From: Dehalococcoidia bacterium
Lineage (GTDB): Bacteria; Chloroflexota; Dehalococcoidia; JAUSJJ01
NCBI GenBank assembly: GCA_030647705.1
Contig: JAUSJJ010000071.1
Location: 1-11,212 of the forward strand
DNA length: 11,212 nucleotides
Direction: 5' to 3'
Shown: piece by piece, positions 1 through 6,624 of the stretch
How the letters are laid out: each line of letters begins with the position of its first letter
Position numbering within the stretch: the first letter of the stretch is position 1
The notes under the pieces: generated by a model
Seen by the model: the letters and a program-made list of their open reading frames with translations, nothing else
The model's database searches: none
Told to the model about the DNA's origin: nothing
Made by a program: the position numbers and the translations under genes

Positions 1-7
1 GCACGTG

Positions 8-36
8 TTGATTCCCCCAAACCGGGATGCTAGACT
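8..36 (+). promoter_or_regulatory. Predicted extended -10 promoter of the GNAT-family gene
   Basis: A -35-like TTGATT (8-13) is followed after exactly 17 bases by TAGACT (31-36), and TGC (28-30) just before it makes an extended -10. Transcription would start about seven bases beyond the hexamer, near G43 or A44, which is where the ATG of the next gene lies. No Shine-Dalgarno-like sequence is visible between promoter and ATG. The call rests on sequence match only, and the -35 lies close to the window edge. Confidence 0.55.
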
Positions 37-43
37 GAGTTAG

Positions 44-1027
44 ATGCATAGTTACACCGTGACCCCGGAAACCATCGAGGGACTGGCTTCATCATGGCCT
101 GAGTGGCGTCAGCGCCTGCAGTGCGAGCTTTTCGTGCTGCCCTGGTGGCTGAAAGTATGGTGCCGCAGTTTCGGCTCAGGGGAAAACCCCCATTTGCTGG
201 CCGTCAGGGACGGAGGTAGCATCATCGGCATTGCCCCGCTGTTGCGGAGAGACAATACAGTCTGCTTCGCGGGCAACAGCGACGTCTGCGACTACCAGGA
301 CTTCATCGTGGCTCAGGACAATAAACACGATTTCTTCGATACGCTGCTCCGGCATTTGGGCCAGGAGGGAATCAGGCGCCTTGACCTGAGACCGCTGAGG
401 CCGGACTCGACGGTCATGTCCGTCCTGACGGACATGGCGCGCAGCCGGGGATACCAGGTGTCCTGCAAGCAAGAAGACGTTTCACTGGAATCGGACCTGC
501 CGGGGACGTGGGAGGAATACCTCGACGGCCTCACCGGTAAGCAGCGCCACGAATTGACGCGCAAGTTGAGGAAGCTCGCGGCCGCCGGGGCCATCAATTA
601 CCGCCTGCTCCAGGGTGATGAGGCCGCGGGGAGTGCCTTTGACGCCTTTCTGACCCAGTTCCGTGAGAGCCGGACAGACAAAGCAACGTTCCTGACCCCA
701 GACATGGAGGCCTTCTTCAGGGCGCTGGCCAGGGCTTCCGCTGAGGCACAGGTGCTGAGGCTCGGCGTGCTGGAGTTGGACAAGCTGATGGTTGCCGCCG
801 TCATGTGCTTCGACTACAACGACGAGATGTACCTGTACAACAGCGGCTTCGATGCCCGGTACAGATCGCTCAGCGTCGGGCTGATCTCCAAGGCGTACTG
901 CATCAGGGCCTGCATCGAGCAGAAGAAGAGAAGGTTCAACTTCCTGAAGGGCGACGAAGAATACAAGTACCATCTGGGCGGCAAGGAAGTACCCATATCC
1001 TCGTGCGAAATCATCCTGAATGGGTAG
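44..1027 (+). CDS. GNAT-family acyltransferase, CelD/FemAB-like (BioF2-like domain)
   Basis: The 327-aa protein has the layout of the CelD/FemAB-like acetyltransferases (Pfam GNAT_acetyltransf_6), which transfer acyl or aminoacyl groups, often in cell-envelope polysaccharide or peptidoglycan modification. Visible marks are an N-terminal WWLKVW segment near residue 35, the basic helix LTGKQRHELTRKLRKL at about 163-178, and a C-terminal core with YLYNSGFDARYRSLSVG (about 263-279) and FNFLKGDEEYKYHLG (about 298-312). These match the conserved hydrophobic strand, the acyl-CoA-binding region and the final strand of the family. There is no signal peptide or membrane segment, so it should be cytosolic. 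The ATG at 44 has no upstream ribosome binding site, and a promoter ends only seven bases before it. A PIG-L deacetylase follows after 67 bases on the same strand, which suggests joint action on an N-acetylated sugar or glycan. The substrate is unknown. Confidence 0.85.
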   Translation: MHSYTVTPETIEGLASSWPEWRQRLQCELFVLPWWLKVWCRSFGSGENPHLLAVRDGGSIIGIAPLLRRDNTVCFAGNSDVCDYQDFIVAQDNKHDFFDTLLRHLGQEGIRRLDLRPLRPDSTVMSVLTDMARSRGYQVSCKQEDVSLESDLPGTWEEYLDGLTGKQRHELTRKLRKLAAAGAINYRLLQGDEAAGSAFDAFLTQFRESRTDKATFLTPDMEAFFRALARASAEAQVLRLGVLELDKLMVAAVMCFDYNDEMYLYNSGFDARYRSLSVGLISKAYCIRACIEQKKRRFNFLKGDEEYKYHLGGKEVPISSCEIILNG

Positions 1028-1094
1028 TGAACGCCCACAGCAATTCGGGGCGACTGAATACGGCGGAATTGTCCGGAATCATGGAGGACCGCTT

Positions 1095-1799
1095 ATGGCG
1101 GCTATACGAGCAGACGTAATGGCAATCATTGCCCATCCTGACGACGCGGAGTTCGCCATCGCAGGGACCGTGGCCAAGTGGGTGAAACAAGGCAAGATCG
1201 TGGTGTACGTGGTTTGCACCAACGGTGATAAGGGCACCAGCGACCCCAATATGAAGCCGGGGGATCTGGCTAGAATCCGTGAGAAGGAGCAGATGGCCGC
1301 AGCCCGGGTGCTGGGCGTCCGGGAGGTGGTCTTTCTCCACTATCCCGACCAGGGATTGGAAGACACCCCGGAGTTCCGCAAAGCGCTGGTACGTCAAATA
1401 CGGATCTTCAGGCCGAACACCGTGGCTACCTCCGACCCCTATAGGCGCTACCTCTGGCATCGCGACCACCGCATCGCCGGCCAGGTCGCGCTCGACGCCA
1501 TCTACCCATACGCCCGCGACCTCCTGGCCTACCCCGACCTGGCGGAGGAAGGGCTGGAGCCTCACAAAGTCAAGGAGGTCCTCCTCTGGGGCTCCCCGGA
1601 AGAAGACGTAAACTATCGCTCCGATATCACGGAAACGTTCGAAACGAAACTGGCAGCCTTGAGCTGTCACAAGACCCAGGTAGGCGAGACCCTCAATGCT
1701 GACACGGAGAAGTGGGTACGCAACCGGGCAAAGCTCCTGGCTAAGGGCGAGAAGTTCAATGTTGCCGAGGCGTTCCACCGGGAAGAAGTCTGGCTGTAA
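1095..1799 (+). CDS. PIG-L / LmbE family N-deacetylase
   Basis: The 234-aa protein belongs to the zinc-dependent PIG-L (LmbE) family, which removes the acetyl group from N-acetylglucosamine-type sugars; relatives include MshB, BshB and chitobiose deacetylases. The diagnostic AHPDDAEF motif lies at residues 13-20 and gives the metal ligand His14, Asp17 and the catalytic base Asp16. The second metal-binding region is HRDH (122-125). Between them CTNGDKGTSD (41-50) and the arginine-rich helix near 60 match the family. I chose ATG 1095 because GGAGG stands at 1083-1087 and because the family motif normally begins within 10-15 residues of the N-terminus. A longer reading from 1020 would add 25 residues with no family character. 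No signal peptide is seen. It probably shares a transcript with the upstream acyltransferase. An inositol-phosphate synthase 8.5 kb away invites a mycothiol-like reading, but no other gene of that pathway is present here. Confidence 0.9.
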   Translation: MAAIRADVMAIIAHPDDAEFAIAGTVAKWVKQGKIVVYVVCTNGDKGTSDPNMKPGDLARIREKEQMAAARVLGVREVVFLHYPDQGLEDTPEFRKALVRQIRIFRPNTVATSDPYRRYLWHRDHRIAGQVALDAIYPYARDLLAYPDLAEEGLEPHKVKEVLLWGSPEEDVNYRSDITETFETKLAALSCHKTQVGETLNADTEKWVRNRAKLLAKGEKFNVAEAFHREEVWL

Positions 1800-1806
1800 G
1801 CGAGCC

Positions 1807-1830
1807 GGCGGCCTCGTTGCGGAAGCCGCC
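1807..1830. terminator. Hairpin between convergent genes, possible terminator
   Basis: GGCGGC (1807-1812) pairs perfectly with GCCGCC (1825-1830) across a 12-base loop, within the 39-base gap between the convergent PIG-L and metallo-hydrolase genes. No T-run follows on either strand, so it is at best a weak or factor-assisted terminator for both genes. Confidence 0.35.
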
Positions 1831-1838
1831 TCCAGGCA

Positions 1839-2480
1839 CTAGGAGGAGAGCCAGAGCACGTCTCCGCAAAGGCCTGGAGCGTGGGGTCTTGAGGAGAAAG
1901 CCGCAATTTGCGGCCTCTCTGTTCCCAGGACAGTTGACGCGCCGTGTCCCGGATAGAGGAGCGTATCGTCCGGCAGCACCAGTATCTTCCGTCCTATGGA
2001 GTCTATTATTCTCCTCAGGTCCGCCGGGGAGTTCGATTTTCCCGGGCCTCCGGGGAAAATGGTATCGCCGCAGAGCAGGTGTTTGCCGGTCAGGAAGCAG
2101 AGGCTGCCGGGCGTATGACCGGGAGTATGCAGCACCTTGAGGCTCACCCTGCCGAACGTCACCGCGTCGCCGTCCGCCAATAAGACATCCGGCGCAAGGG
2201 GCAAGCTGCCGGCATCCAGATGATGAGCAGCCACGGGTACTTTCAGGAGAGACCGTAACTCCGCCAGAGCGCCGGTGTGGTCCATGTGGCTATGCGTTAT
2301 CAGTATTTGCTTCGGATGGGTCTTTTCCAGCAAGGCTACAAGCCTGCCCGGGTCAGCCGGAGCGTCGATCAGGATGCTATCCCTGGTTGCGCCGCACACC
2401 AGTACGTAGGCGTTGGTGCCGTAGGGCCCCATCTCCAGCCGCTCGATCTCAAGCTTGTCGCCTTTTGCCGCTTGCGTCAT
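1839..2480 (-). CDS. Metallo-beta-lactamase-fold hydrolase (glyoxalase II-like)
   Basis: The 213-aa protein shows the full metal-binding set of the metallo-beta-lactamase superfamily: HSHMDH at residues 63-68, His122 in TPGHTPGS, Asp139 in LLCGDTIF and His179 in PGHG. With the GTNAYVL start (about 21-27) and short length, it fits the glyoxalase II-like thioesterase/hydrolase group that cleaves S-acyl glutathione-type or other ester substrates using two metal ions. The true substrate cannot be told from sequence. The ATG at 2480 is preceded by GGAGGAG (2490-2484 on this strand), which supports this start. The last 25 or so residues, ending in LWLSS, are less conserved than the family C-terminus, but no frameshift is evident. 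The gene is divergent from nusA and convergent with the deacetylase gene, so it stands alone. Confidence 0.9.
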   Translation of the reverse strand: MTQAAKGDKLEIERLEMGPYGTNAYVLVCGATRDSILIDAPADPGRLVALLEKTHPKQILITHSHMDHTGALAELRSLLKVPVAAHHLDAGSLPLAPDVLLADGDAVTFGRVSLKVLHTPGHTPGSLCFLTGKHLLCGDTIFPGGPGKSNSPADLRRIIDSIGRKILVLPDDTLLYPGHGASTVLGTERPQIAAFSSRPHAPGLCGDVLWLSS

Positions 2481-2547
2481 CTTCTCCTCCAGGCGACCTT
2501 CAGTCCCGTGCGGACGGTCGCGTTCCGGCTCGACAAGAGCCTACAAC

Positions 2548-2556
2548 ATGATACCA
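2548..2556 (-). promoter_or_regulatory. Predicted extended -10 promoter of the metallo-hydrolase gene
   Basis: Read on the - strand, TGG TATCAT is an extended -10 with five of six consensus bases in the hexamer. No good -35 is seen 16-18 bases upstream, as is allowed for extended -10 promoters. The transcript would start near 2541 and carry a leader of about 60 bases to the ATG at 2480. Confidence 0.45.
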
Positions 2557-2687
2557 CACCCTCGACGCGGCCACGACAGGTGTCGCAACAATGCCGATGC
2601 GCTGTGTTGTCGGCGCCTGGAGCGACGGGAAACATTCCAGCTTGTCAGGCCAGGTACCTGCGCTTAAGCCGTACTCAGCTACTACGG

Positions 2688-2716
2688 TTGCATCGTTGCA
2701 CAAACGGTGCTACAAT
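2688..2716 (+). promoter_or_regulatory. Predicted promoter of the nusA operon
   Basis: TACAAT (2711-2716, five of six consensus bases) is preceded by TGC (2708-2710), giving an extended -10. A partial -35, TTGCAT (2688-2693), lies exactly 17 bases upstream. Initiation near 2723 would give a leader of about 80 bases that includes the hairpin at 2748-2768. The only other -10 candidate close by, TATAAA at 2716-2721, lacks a -35. Confidence 0.6.
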
Positions 2717-2747
2717 ATAAACGTATCAAATATCTCTCGTTTTTTTG

Positions 2748-2772
2748 AAGTGGGTGGTTCGCCCACTTTTTT
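2748..2772 (+). terminator. Intrinsic terminator-like hairpin in the nusA leader (possible attenuator)
   Basis: AAGTGGG (2748-2754) pairs with CCCACTT (2762-2768) around the loop TGGTTCG, and six T residues run from 2767 to 2772. A T-G wobble and a G-C pair may extend the stem inward to nine pairs. The structure sits between the predicted start of transcription (about 2723) and the nusA ATG at 2806, and no gene ends just before it. It is therefore placed to regulate the operon by premature termination. A seven-T run at 2740-2746 precedes it. A similar hairpin-plus-U leader (rimP-leader) is known before rimP-nusA in Proteobacteria. Homology to that element is inference. Confidence 0.65.
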
Positions 2773-2788
2773 GTTGCAGTGGTTGTTT

Positions 2789-2794
2789 AGGAGG
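2789..2794 (+). promoter_or_regulatory. Ribosome binding site of nusA
   Basis: AGGAGG lies 11 bases before the ATG at 2806, a little farther than usual. A second GGAG (2801-2804) is too close to the ATG to serve alone. No alternative in-frame start with better spacing is visible, and the encoded MKSDFLLAI start fits the NusA family. Confidence 0.7.
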
Positions 2795-2805
2795 CTGCTT
2801 GGAGC

Positions 2806-4311
2806 ATGAAGAGCGATTTCTTGCTCGCCATAACTCAGCTATCGGCGGAGAAGAACCTGCCCAAAGAGGTGGTTTTCAGGGTAGTGGAGTCTGCCCTGGT
2901 TTCCGCCTACAAGAAAGACAGCTTCGCGGACGAGAACATCTCTGTTAAGATCCATCCCGCCACCGGCGAGGTGAAGATCTACCGGCTGAAGACGGTGGTG
3001 GAAACCCCCACTGATCCCAAGAAAGAACTCTCTCTGGAACAGGCGCTCAAGCTGAACAAAGAAGCCAAGCTGGGCGACGAGGTGGTGACTGAGGAGATTA
3101 CTCCAAAGCACGCCGGCCGCATCGCCGCGCAGACTGCCAAGCAGGTGGTACTGCAACGTCTCCGTGAGGCCGAGCGTGAGCTCGTGTTCGAGGAGTTTGC
3201 GGGCAAAGAAGGCACTATCGTCAGTGGCATAGTGCAGAGGATGGACCCCAAGCAGATCACAGTCGATCTGGGCAAGGCGGAGGCAATACTACCCGGCACT
3301 GAACAAGTCCGGGGAGAACGCTATCGCATCGGCCAAAGGATCAAGGTCTACCTGATGGAGGTCAGCCGCACCAGCAAGTGGCCGCGGCTCATCGTGTCTC
3401 GCAGCCACCGAGACCTGCTGGCCAGGCTGCTCGAGCTGGAGATACCCGAGGTACAGGAAGGGACCGTCGAGATAAAATCGATTGCCCGTGAAGCCGGCAG
3501 CCGCAGCAAGGTGGCGGTCGCCGCCAAACAGCAAGGCATCGATCCCGTCGGCTCATGCGTGGGGCTCAGGGGAGTCCGCATCCAGAACATCGTCAATGAG
3601 TTGAACGGAGAGCGGATCGATATCGTCCAATGGCACCCTGAAACCGCCGCGTTCATCAGCAACGCCCTGAGCCCGGCTCAGGTACTTAGCGCGGAACTTG
3701 GTCAAGGCCAGGCCGCCACAGTTGTCGTTCCCGACCGTCAGCTCTCGCTGGCCATCGGCAAGGAGGGCCAGAACGCTCGCCTGGCTGCCAAGCTGACCGG
3801 CTGGAAGATCGATATCAAGAGCGCCTCAGAGGCAGAAGCTGAGAAGGCCGCCAGAGAGGCGGAACGCGCCGCGCAGGCCGCTGCTGCTGCGCCTCCTGTG
3901 GAGGCCGCGGCCCCGGCCGAGGCTCCTGCAGCCGCAGTTGCAGAAGCTGAGAAGGTTGCTGCTGTGGCCGCAGAAGTCATGCCACAGCCGGTCGCTGAAG
4001 CCGCCGAGCCGGCAGCGGCGAAGGTTGAAGCCGTCCCCGCCCCGACGCCCCAACCGGTTGCGGAGAAACGCGCTCCCGTTGAGACGGCGCCCCCGGCGCC
4101 GAAGATACGCTTTGCCGAGGACCTGGCCTTGCCGCCGCGTGTCGAAGTCAATCCCAAGAAAGAAAAGAAGCGCAAGACAGGCAAGCCGGGCGAGGAAGAA
4201 CGCGAGAAGGCAAAGGCCGCGGCCAAAGAGAAGAAGGGGCGAAAGCCCTGGATGGCTGAGGTCGAGGAACAACTTGAGGACTACGAGTACCTCAAGGGTT
4301 CCAAGCAATGA
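2806..4311 (+). CDS. nusA: Transcription termination/antitermination factor NusA
   Basis: NusA binds RNA polymerase and nascent RNA, promotes pausing and intrinsic termination, and takes part in ribosomal RNA antitermination. The 501-aa protein has the expected order. The N-terminal polymerase-binding domain covers about 1-125, with the typical EKNLPKEVV at 15-23. An S1 domain covers about 134-200 (EGTIVSGIVQRMD to LIVSRSH). KH1 covers about 230-285, with GSRSKVAV and VGLRGVRIQ, and KH2 about 300-345, with IGKEGQNARLAAKLTGW. After residue 340 comes an unusual tail of about 160 residues, rich in Ala, Pro and Glu and then in Lys and Glu (452-480), ending in a short conserved-looking acidic segment, EVEEQLEDYEYLKG. 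There are no acidic AR repeats as in E. coli. It is the first gene of the operon. Its stop overlaps the ylxR start by ATGA. rimP, the usual upstream neighbour, is missing. Confidence 0.97.
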   Translation: MKSDFLLAITQLSAEKNLPKEVVFRVVESALVSAYKKDSFADENISVKIHPATGEVKIYRLKTVVETPTDPKKELSLEQALKLNKEAKLGDEVVTEEITPKHAGRIAAQTAKQVVLQRLREAERELVFEEFAGKEGTIVSGIVQRMDPKQITVDLGKAEAILPGTEQVRGERYRIGQRIKVYLMEVSRTSKWPRLIVSRSHRDLLARLLELEIPEVQEGTVEIKSIAREAGSRSKVAVAAKQQGIDPVGSCVGLRGVRIQNIVNELNGERIDIVQWHPETAAFISNALSPAQVLSAELGQGQAATVVVPDRQLSLAIGKEGQNARLAAKLTGWKIDIKSASEAEAEKAAREAERAAQAAAAAPPVEAAAPAEAPAAAVAEAEKVAAVAAEVMPQPVAEAAEPAAAKVEAVPAPTPQPVAEKRAPVETAPPAPKIRFAEDLALPPRVEVNPKKEKKRKTGKPGEEEREKAKAAAKEKKGRKPWMAEVEEQLEDYEYLKGSKQ

Positions 4312-4652
4312 AGATGATAAGCCCCGGAGACGATCCCACTGAGAAACGGGCGCCCCGGGTTAGACACGTGCCGGAACGCTCTTGCGTCGCCTGTGGCGCC
4401 AAGCGCGCCAAGGCAGATCTGGTACGAGTGGTGTGCTCACCCGCGAAGACAGTCGAGATAGACCTTCAGGGCAAGAAACTTGGCCGTGGGGCCTACTTTT
4501 GCAAGTCGGCCGCTTGTTGGGAATCGGGCCTCAAGAAAGGCCGATTGGAACATGTTCTGAAGGACCGGCTCAACCCCGAGGAACGGGAAAGCCTGTCAAA
4601 ATATGGGAAATCGCTGGCAGAAGCTGACAGCGGCAAGTTGAAGCAAGACTGA
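4308..4652 (+). CDS. ylxR: YlxR/RnpM family RNA-binding protein (DUF448)
   Basis: The 114-aa protein is a YlxR (DUF448) member. These small proteins lie between nusA and infB in many bacteria; the B. subtilis protein, also called RnpM, has been reported to bind RNase P RNA and modulate it. Family motifs are ERSCVACG (23-30), the strand near VEIDLQGKKLGRGAYFC (49-65) and C70 in SAACW. C26, C29, C65 and C70 could form a metal site. About 20 residues precede the domain and a charged tail follows. ATG 4308 overlaps the nusA stop (ATGA), with AAGGG at 4294-4298 as a plausible ribosome binding site, so translation is probably coupled. ATG 4314 is also possible and changes only two residues. The L7Ae-like ylxQ often found next is absent. 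Confidence 0.93.
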   Translation: MKMISPGDDPTEKRAPRVRHVPERSCVACGAKRAKADLVRVVCSPAKTVEIDLQGKKLGRGAYFCKSAACWESGLKKGRLEHVLKDRLNPEERESLSKYGKSLAEADSGKLKQD

Positions 4653-4705
4653 CGCCACGCGGTCTCGCGCCAATCGATGCAGAGCGCGTCTCTTGTTTCC
4701 CAGGG

Positions 4706-4712
4706 AAGGAGG
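4706..4712 (+). promoter_or_regulatory. Ribosome binding site deciding the infB start
   Basis: AAGGAGG stands four bases before ATG 4717. An earlier in-frame TTG at 4693 would place this ribosome binding site inside the coding region and add eight residues unlike the family, so ATG 4717 is preferred. Confidence 0.8.
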
Positions 4713-4716
4713 GCAA

Positions 4717-6624
4717 ATGCCAGCAAGCACAGGTAGGAGAGGTAGGCCCAGTAGACCCAGCAGACCTAGCAGGGGCAGGGCCAGTCCCAGGTCCGCAGCA
4801 CCGGTCACGCCTCCTCCGCCCGCGGAAACCCAAACGGAGGCGCTCGCCCGACCCAACGTTACCGTTCCGCGTGCTATCACCGTCCAGCAGCTCGGTAACC
4901 TTTTGGGTACCAGCGGCGTCGAAGTAATAAAACATCTGATGCGACATGGCGTGATCGCCAGCATCAACCGGGTCGTCAATTACGACGCAGCGGCAGCGGT
5001 TGCCACTGATCTCGGATTCGAACCTGAGCCGGAGCCCAAGGCGGCGAAAGAGGCGGTGGCAGAGTCTGCCGAGGCGGCGCCTGCCCTGGCGAAGGCAGCG
5101 CCCGGTCAGGTACTTCGCCCGCCTGTGGTCACGATCATGGGACATGTGGACCACGGCAAAACCAGCCTCCTCGACGCCATTCGCCAGAGCAAAGTCACCG
5201 ACACCGAGGCGGGCGGCATTACCCAGCACATTGGCGCGTATCAAGTCGAGGTCAAGGGGCAGAAGATAACCTTCCTAGACACGCCCGGCCACGAGGCCTT
5301 CACCGCGATGCGGGCGCGAGGCGCCCAGGCTACCGATATTGCCATCCTGGTAGTAGCCGCCGACGACGGGGTAATGCCCCAGACCATCGAGGCCATCGAC
5401 CACGCGCGTGCGGCCGGCGTTCCGATCATCGTGGCCATGAACAAGATCGATAAGCCTACCGCCAACCCCGATAAGATCAAACAACAGCTCGGAGAGCATG
5501 GCCTTGTCCTGGAAGAGTGGGGCGGCGATGTGATACTGGTCCCGGTTTCGGCCAAGAAGAAACAGGGCATCCAGGAACTGCTGGAGAACCTCCTGGTGGT
5601 CGCTGAGCTGGCCGACCTTAAGTCTGACCCCAACCACCACGCCGAGGGCATAGTCATCGAAGCTGAACTAGACAGCAGCAAAGGGCCGATCGCCACCGTC
5701 CTTGTCAAGAACGGTACCTTGAAACTGAGCGACAGGATCGTTGTCGGAGAGAGCTGGGGCAAGGTCAAGGCCATGTTCAATGACAAGGGCCAGCGGCTCA
5801 AGAGTGCCGGACCTTCCACGCCGGTTGAGGTCATGGGGCTGCCCACCGTGCCGGCCGTCGGGGAGCGCTTCTTGGCCACCGCAGATGACAAGGAAGCCCG
5901 CTCTCTGGTGGATAAAAGAAGAAAAGAGGCGCTGTCCGGCCACGCGGTTGCCGGACGGGCCTTCTCGCTGGATGAGCTGTCCAGCCAGATCAGAGCCGGA
6001 CAGGTCAAGGAGCTTGGCATTATCCTCAAGACCGACGTCCAGGGCAGCATCGAGCCAATCAAGGACTCCCTGGAACGGCTCAAGACCGAAGAGGCTGCGG
6101 TCAGGGTAATCCATTCCGGCAGCGGCAACGTCAGTGAGACCGACGTCAATCTGGCGGTAGCCTCCAGGGCGATCATCATCGGCTTCAACACACGCCCTGA
6201 TCCCGGAGCCCGCAAACTGGCAGAGGCTGAAGGCGTGGACATCCGCGTCTACACCATCATCTACGACCTGATAGAGGATGTGAGAAAAGCACTGGCTGGA
6301 CTGTTGGAGCCCAAGCTCGTGGATGTCGTTGACGGTCACGCTGAGATCAGACAGGTCTTCTCCATGGGCAAAAGAGGGAAGATCGCGGGTGTTAGTGTCA
6401 ATGACGGCGCATTGCGCCGGGGAGGCTTGGCCAGGGTGCTGCGCGGCGGCGCGCCCGTTGCCGAGTCGTCCGTTACCAGCCTGAAGCATTTCAAGGAAGA
6501 TGTCAAAGAGATGCGCGCTGGTTTCGAATGCGGACTTGGCATGGACAAGTTCAACGATTTCCAGGTCGGTGATATCGTGGAGGCCTTCCACAGGGAGAAA
6601 CGTTCGGCCGGGAGCACGGCGTGA
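4717..6624 (+). CDS. infB: Translation initiation factor IF-2
   Basis: IF-2 is the GTPase that brings initiator tRNA to the 30S subunit and promotes subunit joining. From ATG 4717 it is 635 aa, a short form compared with about 890 in E. coli. A basic N-terminus (RPSRPSRPSRGR, 10-21) is followed by a single IF2_N-type module (about 52-102, ITVQQLGNLLGTSGVEVIKH) and an Ala/Glu linker. The G domain has GHVDHGKT (142-149), GGIT (166-169), DTPG (188-191), NKID (242-245) and SAK (278-280). Domains II, III and the fMet-tRNA-binding C-terminal domain (FNDFQVGDIVEAF near the end) complete the protein. All GTPase motifs are intact. It lies 64 bases after ylxR with its own strong ribosome binding site, and its stop overlaps the rbfA start (GTGA). 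The first eight arginine codons are all AGA or AGG, unlike the mix used later in the gene. Confidence 0.97.
   Translation: MPASTGRRGRPSRPSRPSRGRASPRSAAPVTPPPPAETQTEALARPNVTVPRAITVQQLGNLLGTSGVEVIKHLMRHGVIASINRVVNYDAAAAVATDLGFEPEPEPKAAKEAVAESAEAAPALAKAAPGQVLRPPVVTIMGHVDHGKTSLLDAIRQSKVTDTEAGGITQHIGAYQVEVKGQKITFLDTPGHEAFTAMRARGAQATDIAILVVAADDGVMPQTIEAIDHARAAGVPIIVAMNKIDKPTANPDKIKQQLGEHGLVLEEWGGDVILVPVSAKKKQGIQELLENLLVVAELADLKSDPNHHAEGIVIEAELDSSKGPIATVLVKNGTLKLSDRIVVGESWGKVKAMFNDKGQRLKSAGPSTPVEVMGLPTVPAVGERFLATADDKEARSLVDKRRKEALSGHAVAGRAFSLDELSSQIRAGQVKELGIILKTDVQGSIEPIKDSLERLKTEEAAVRVIHSGSGNVSETDVNLAVASRAIIIGFNTRPDPGARKLAEAEGVDIRVYTIIYDLIEDVRKALAGLLEPKLVDVVDGHAEIRQVFSMGKRGKIAGVSVNDGALRRGGLARVLRGGAPVAESSVTSLKHFKEDVKEMRAGFECGLGMDKFNDFQVGDIVEAFHREKRSAGSTA
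4731..4779 (+). repeat. 9-bp degenerate tandem repeat in the 5' end of infB
   Basis: Five or so imperfect 9-base units begin with AGGTAGGAG and AGGTAGGCC and continue as AGGCCCAGT, AGACCCAGC, AGACCTAGC and AGGGGCAGG. In frame they encode the Arg-Pro-Ser repeat of the basic IF-2 N-terminus. The unit is a multiple of three, so copy number could change without a frameshift. Confidence 0.7.

Larger units (their letters stand above)
2481..2805. other. Divergent intergenic region upstream of nusA
   Basis: These 325 bases hold no convincing gene. They contain an extended -10 for the - strand hydrolase (2548-2556), a + strand promoter (2688-2716), a hairpin with T-run (2748-2772) and the nusA ribosome binding site. 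A small perfect inverted repeat CGACA-GG-TGTCG lies at 2574-2585, just upstream of the - strand promoter, and could be an operator. Several open frames cross the region, but none has a recognisable domain or a start with a good ribosome binding site. Confidence 0.7.

Noticed and set aside
1011..1778. A 255-aa open frame on the - strand opposite the PIG-L gene
   Set aside because: It mirrors the codon structure of a clear + strand gene, has no family motif and no ribosome binding site; GC-rich genes commonly leave such open antisense frames.
2455..2720. Short + strand open frames in the region before nusA
   Set aside because: They cross the promoters and have no domain, no good start and no conserved composition.
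3738..4308. Ala/Ser- or Leu/Arg-rich - strand open frames opposite the NusA tail
   Set aside because: They are the complement of the repetitive Ala/Pro/Glu codons of NusA and have no independent support.
5241..6591. Two long - strand open frames (333 and 307 aa) opposite infB
   Set aside because: The + strand encodes an intact IF-2 with all GTPase motifs. The antisense frames are Ser- or Leu-rich without domains, as expected of shadow frames.
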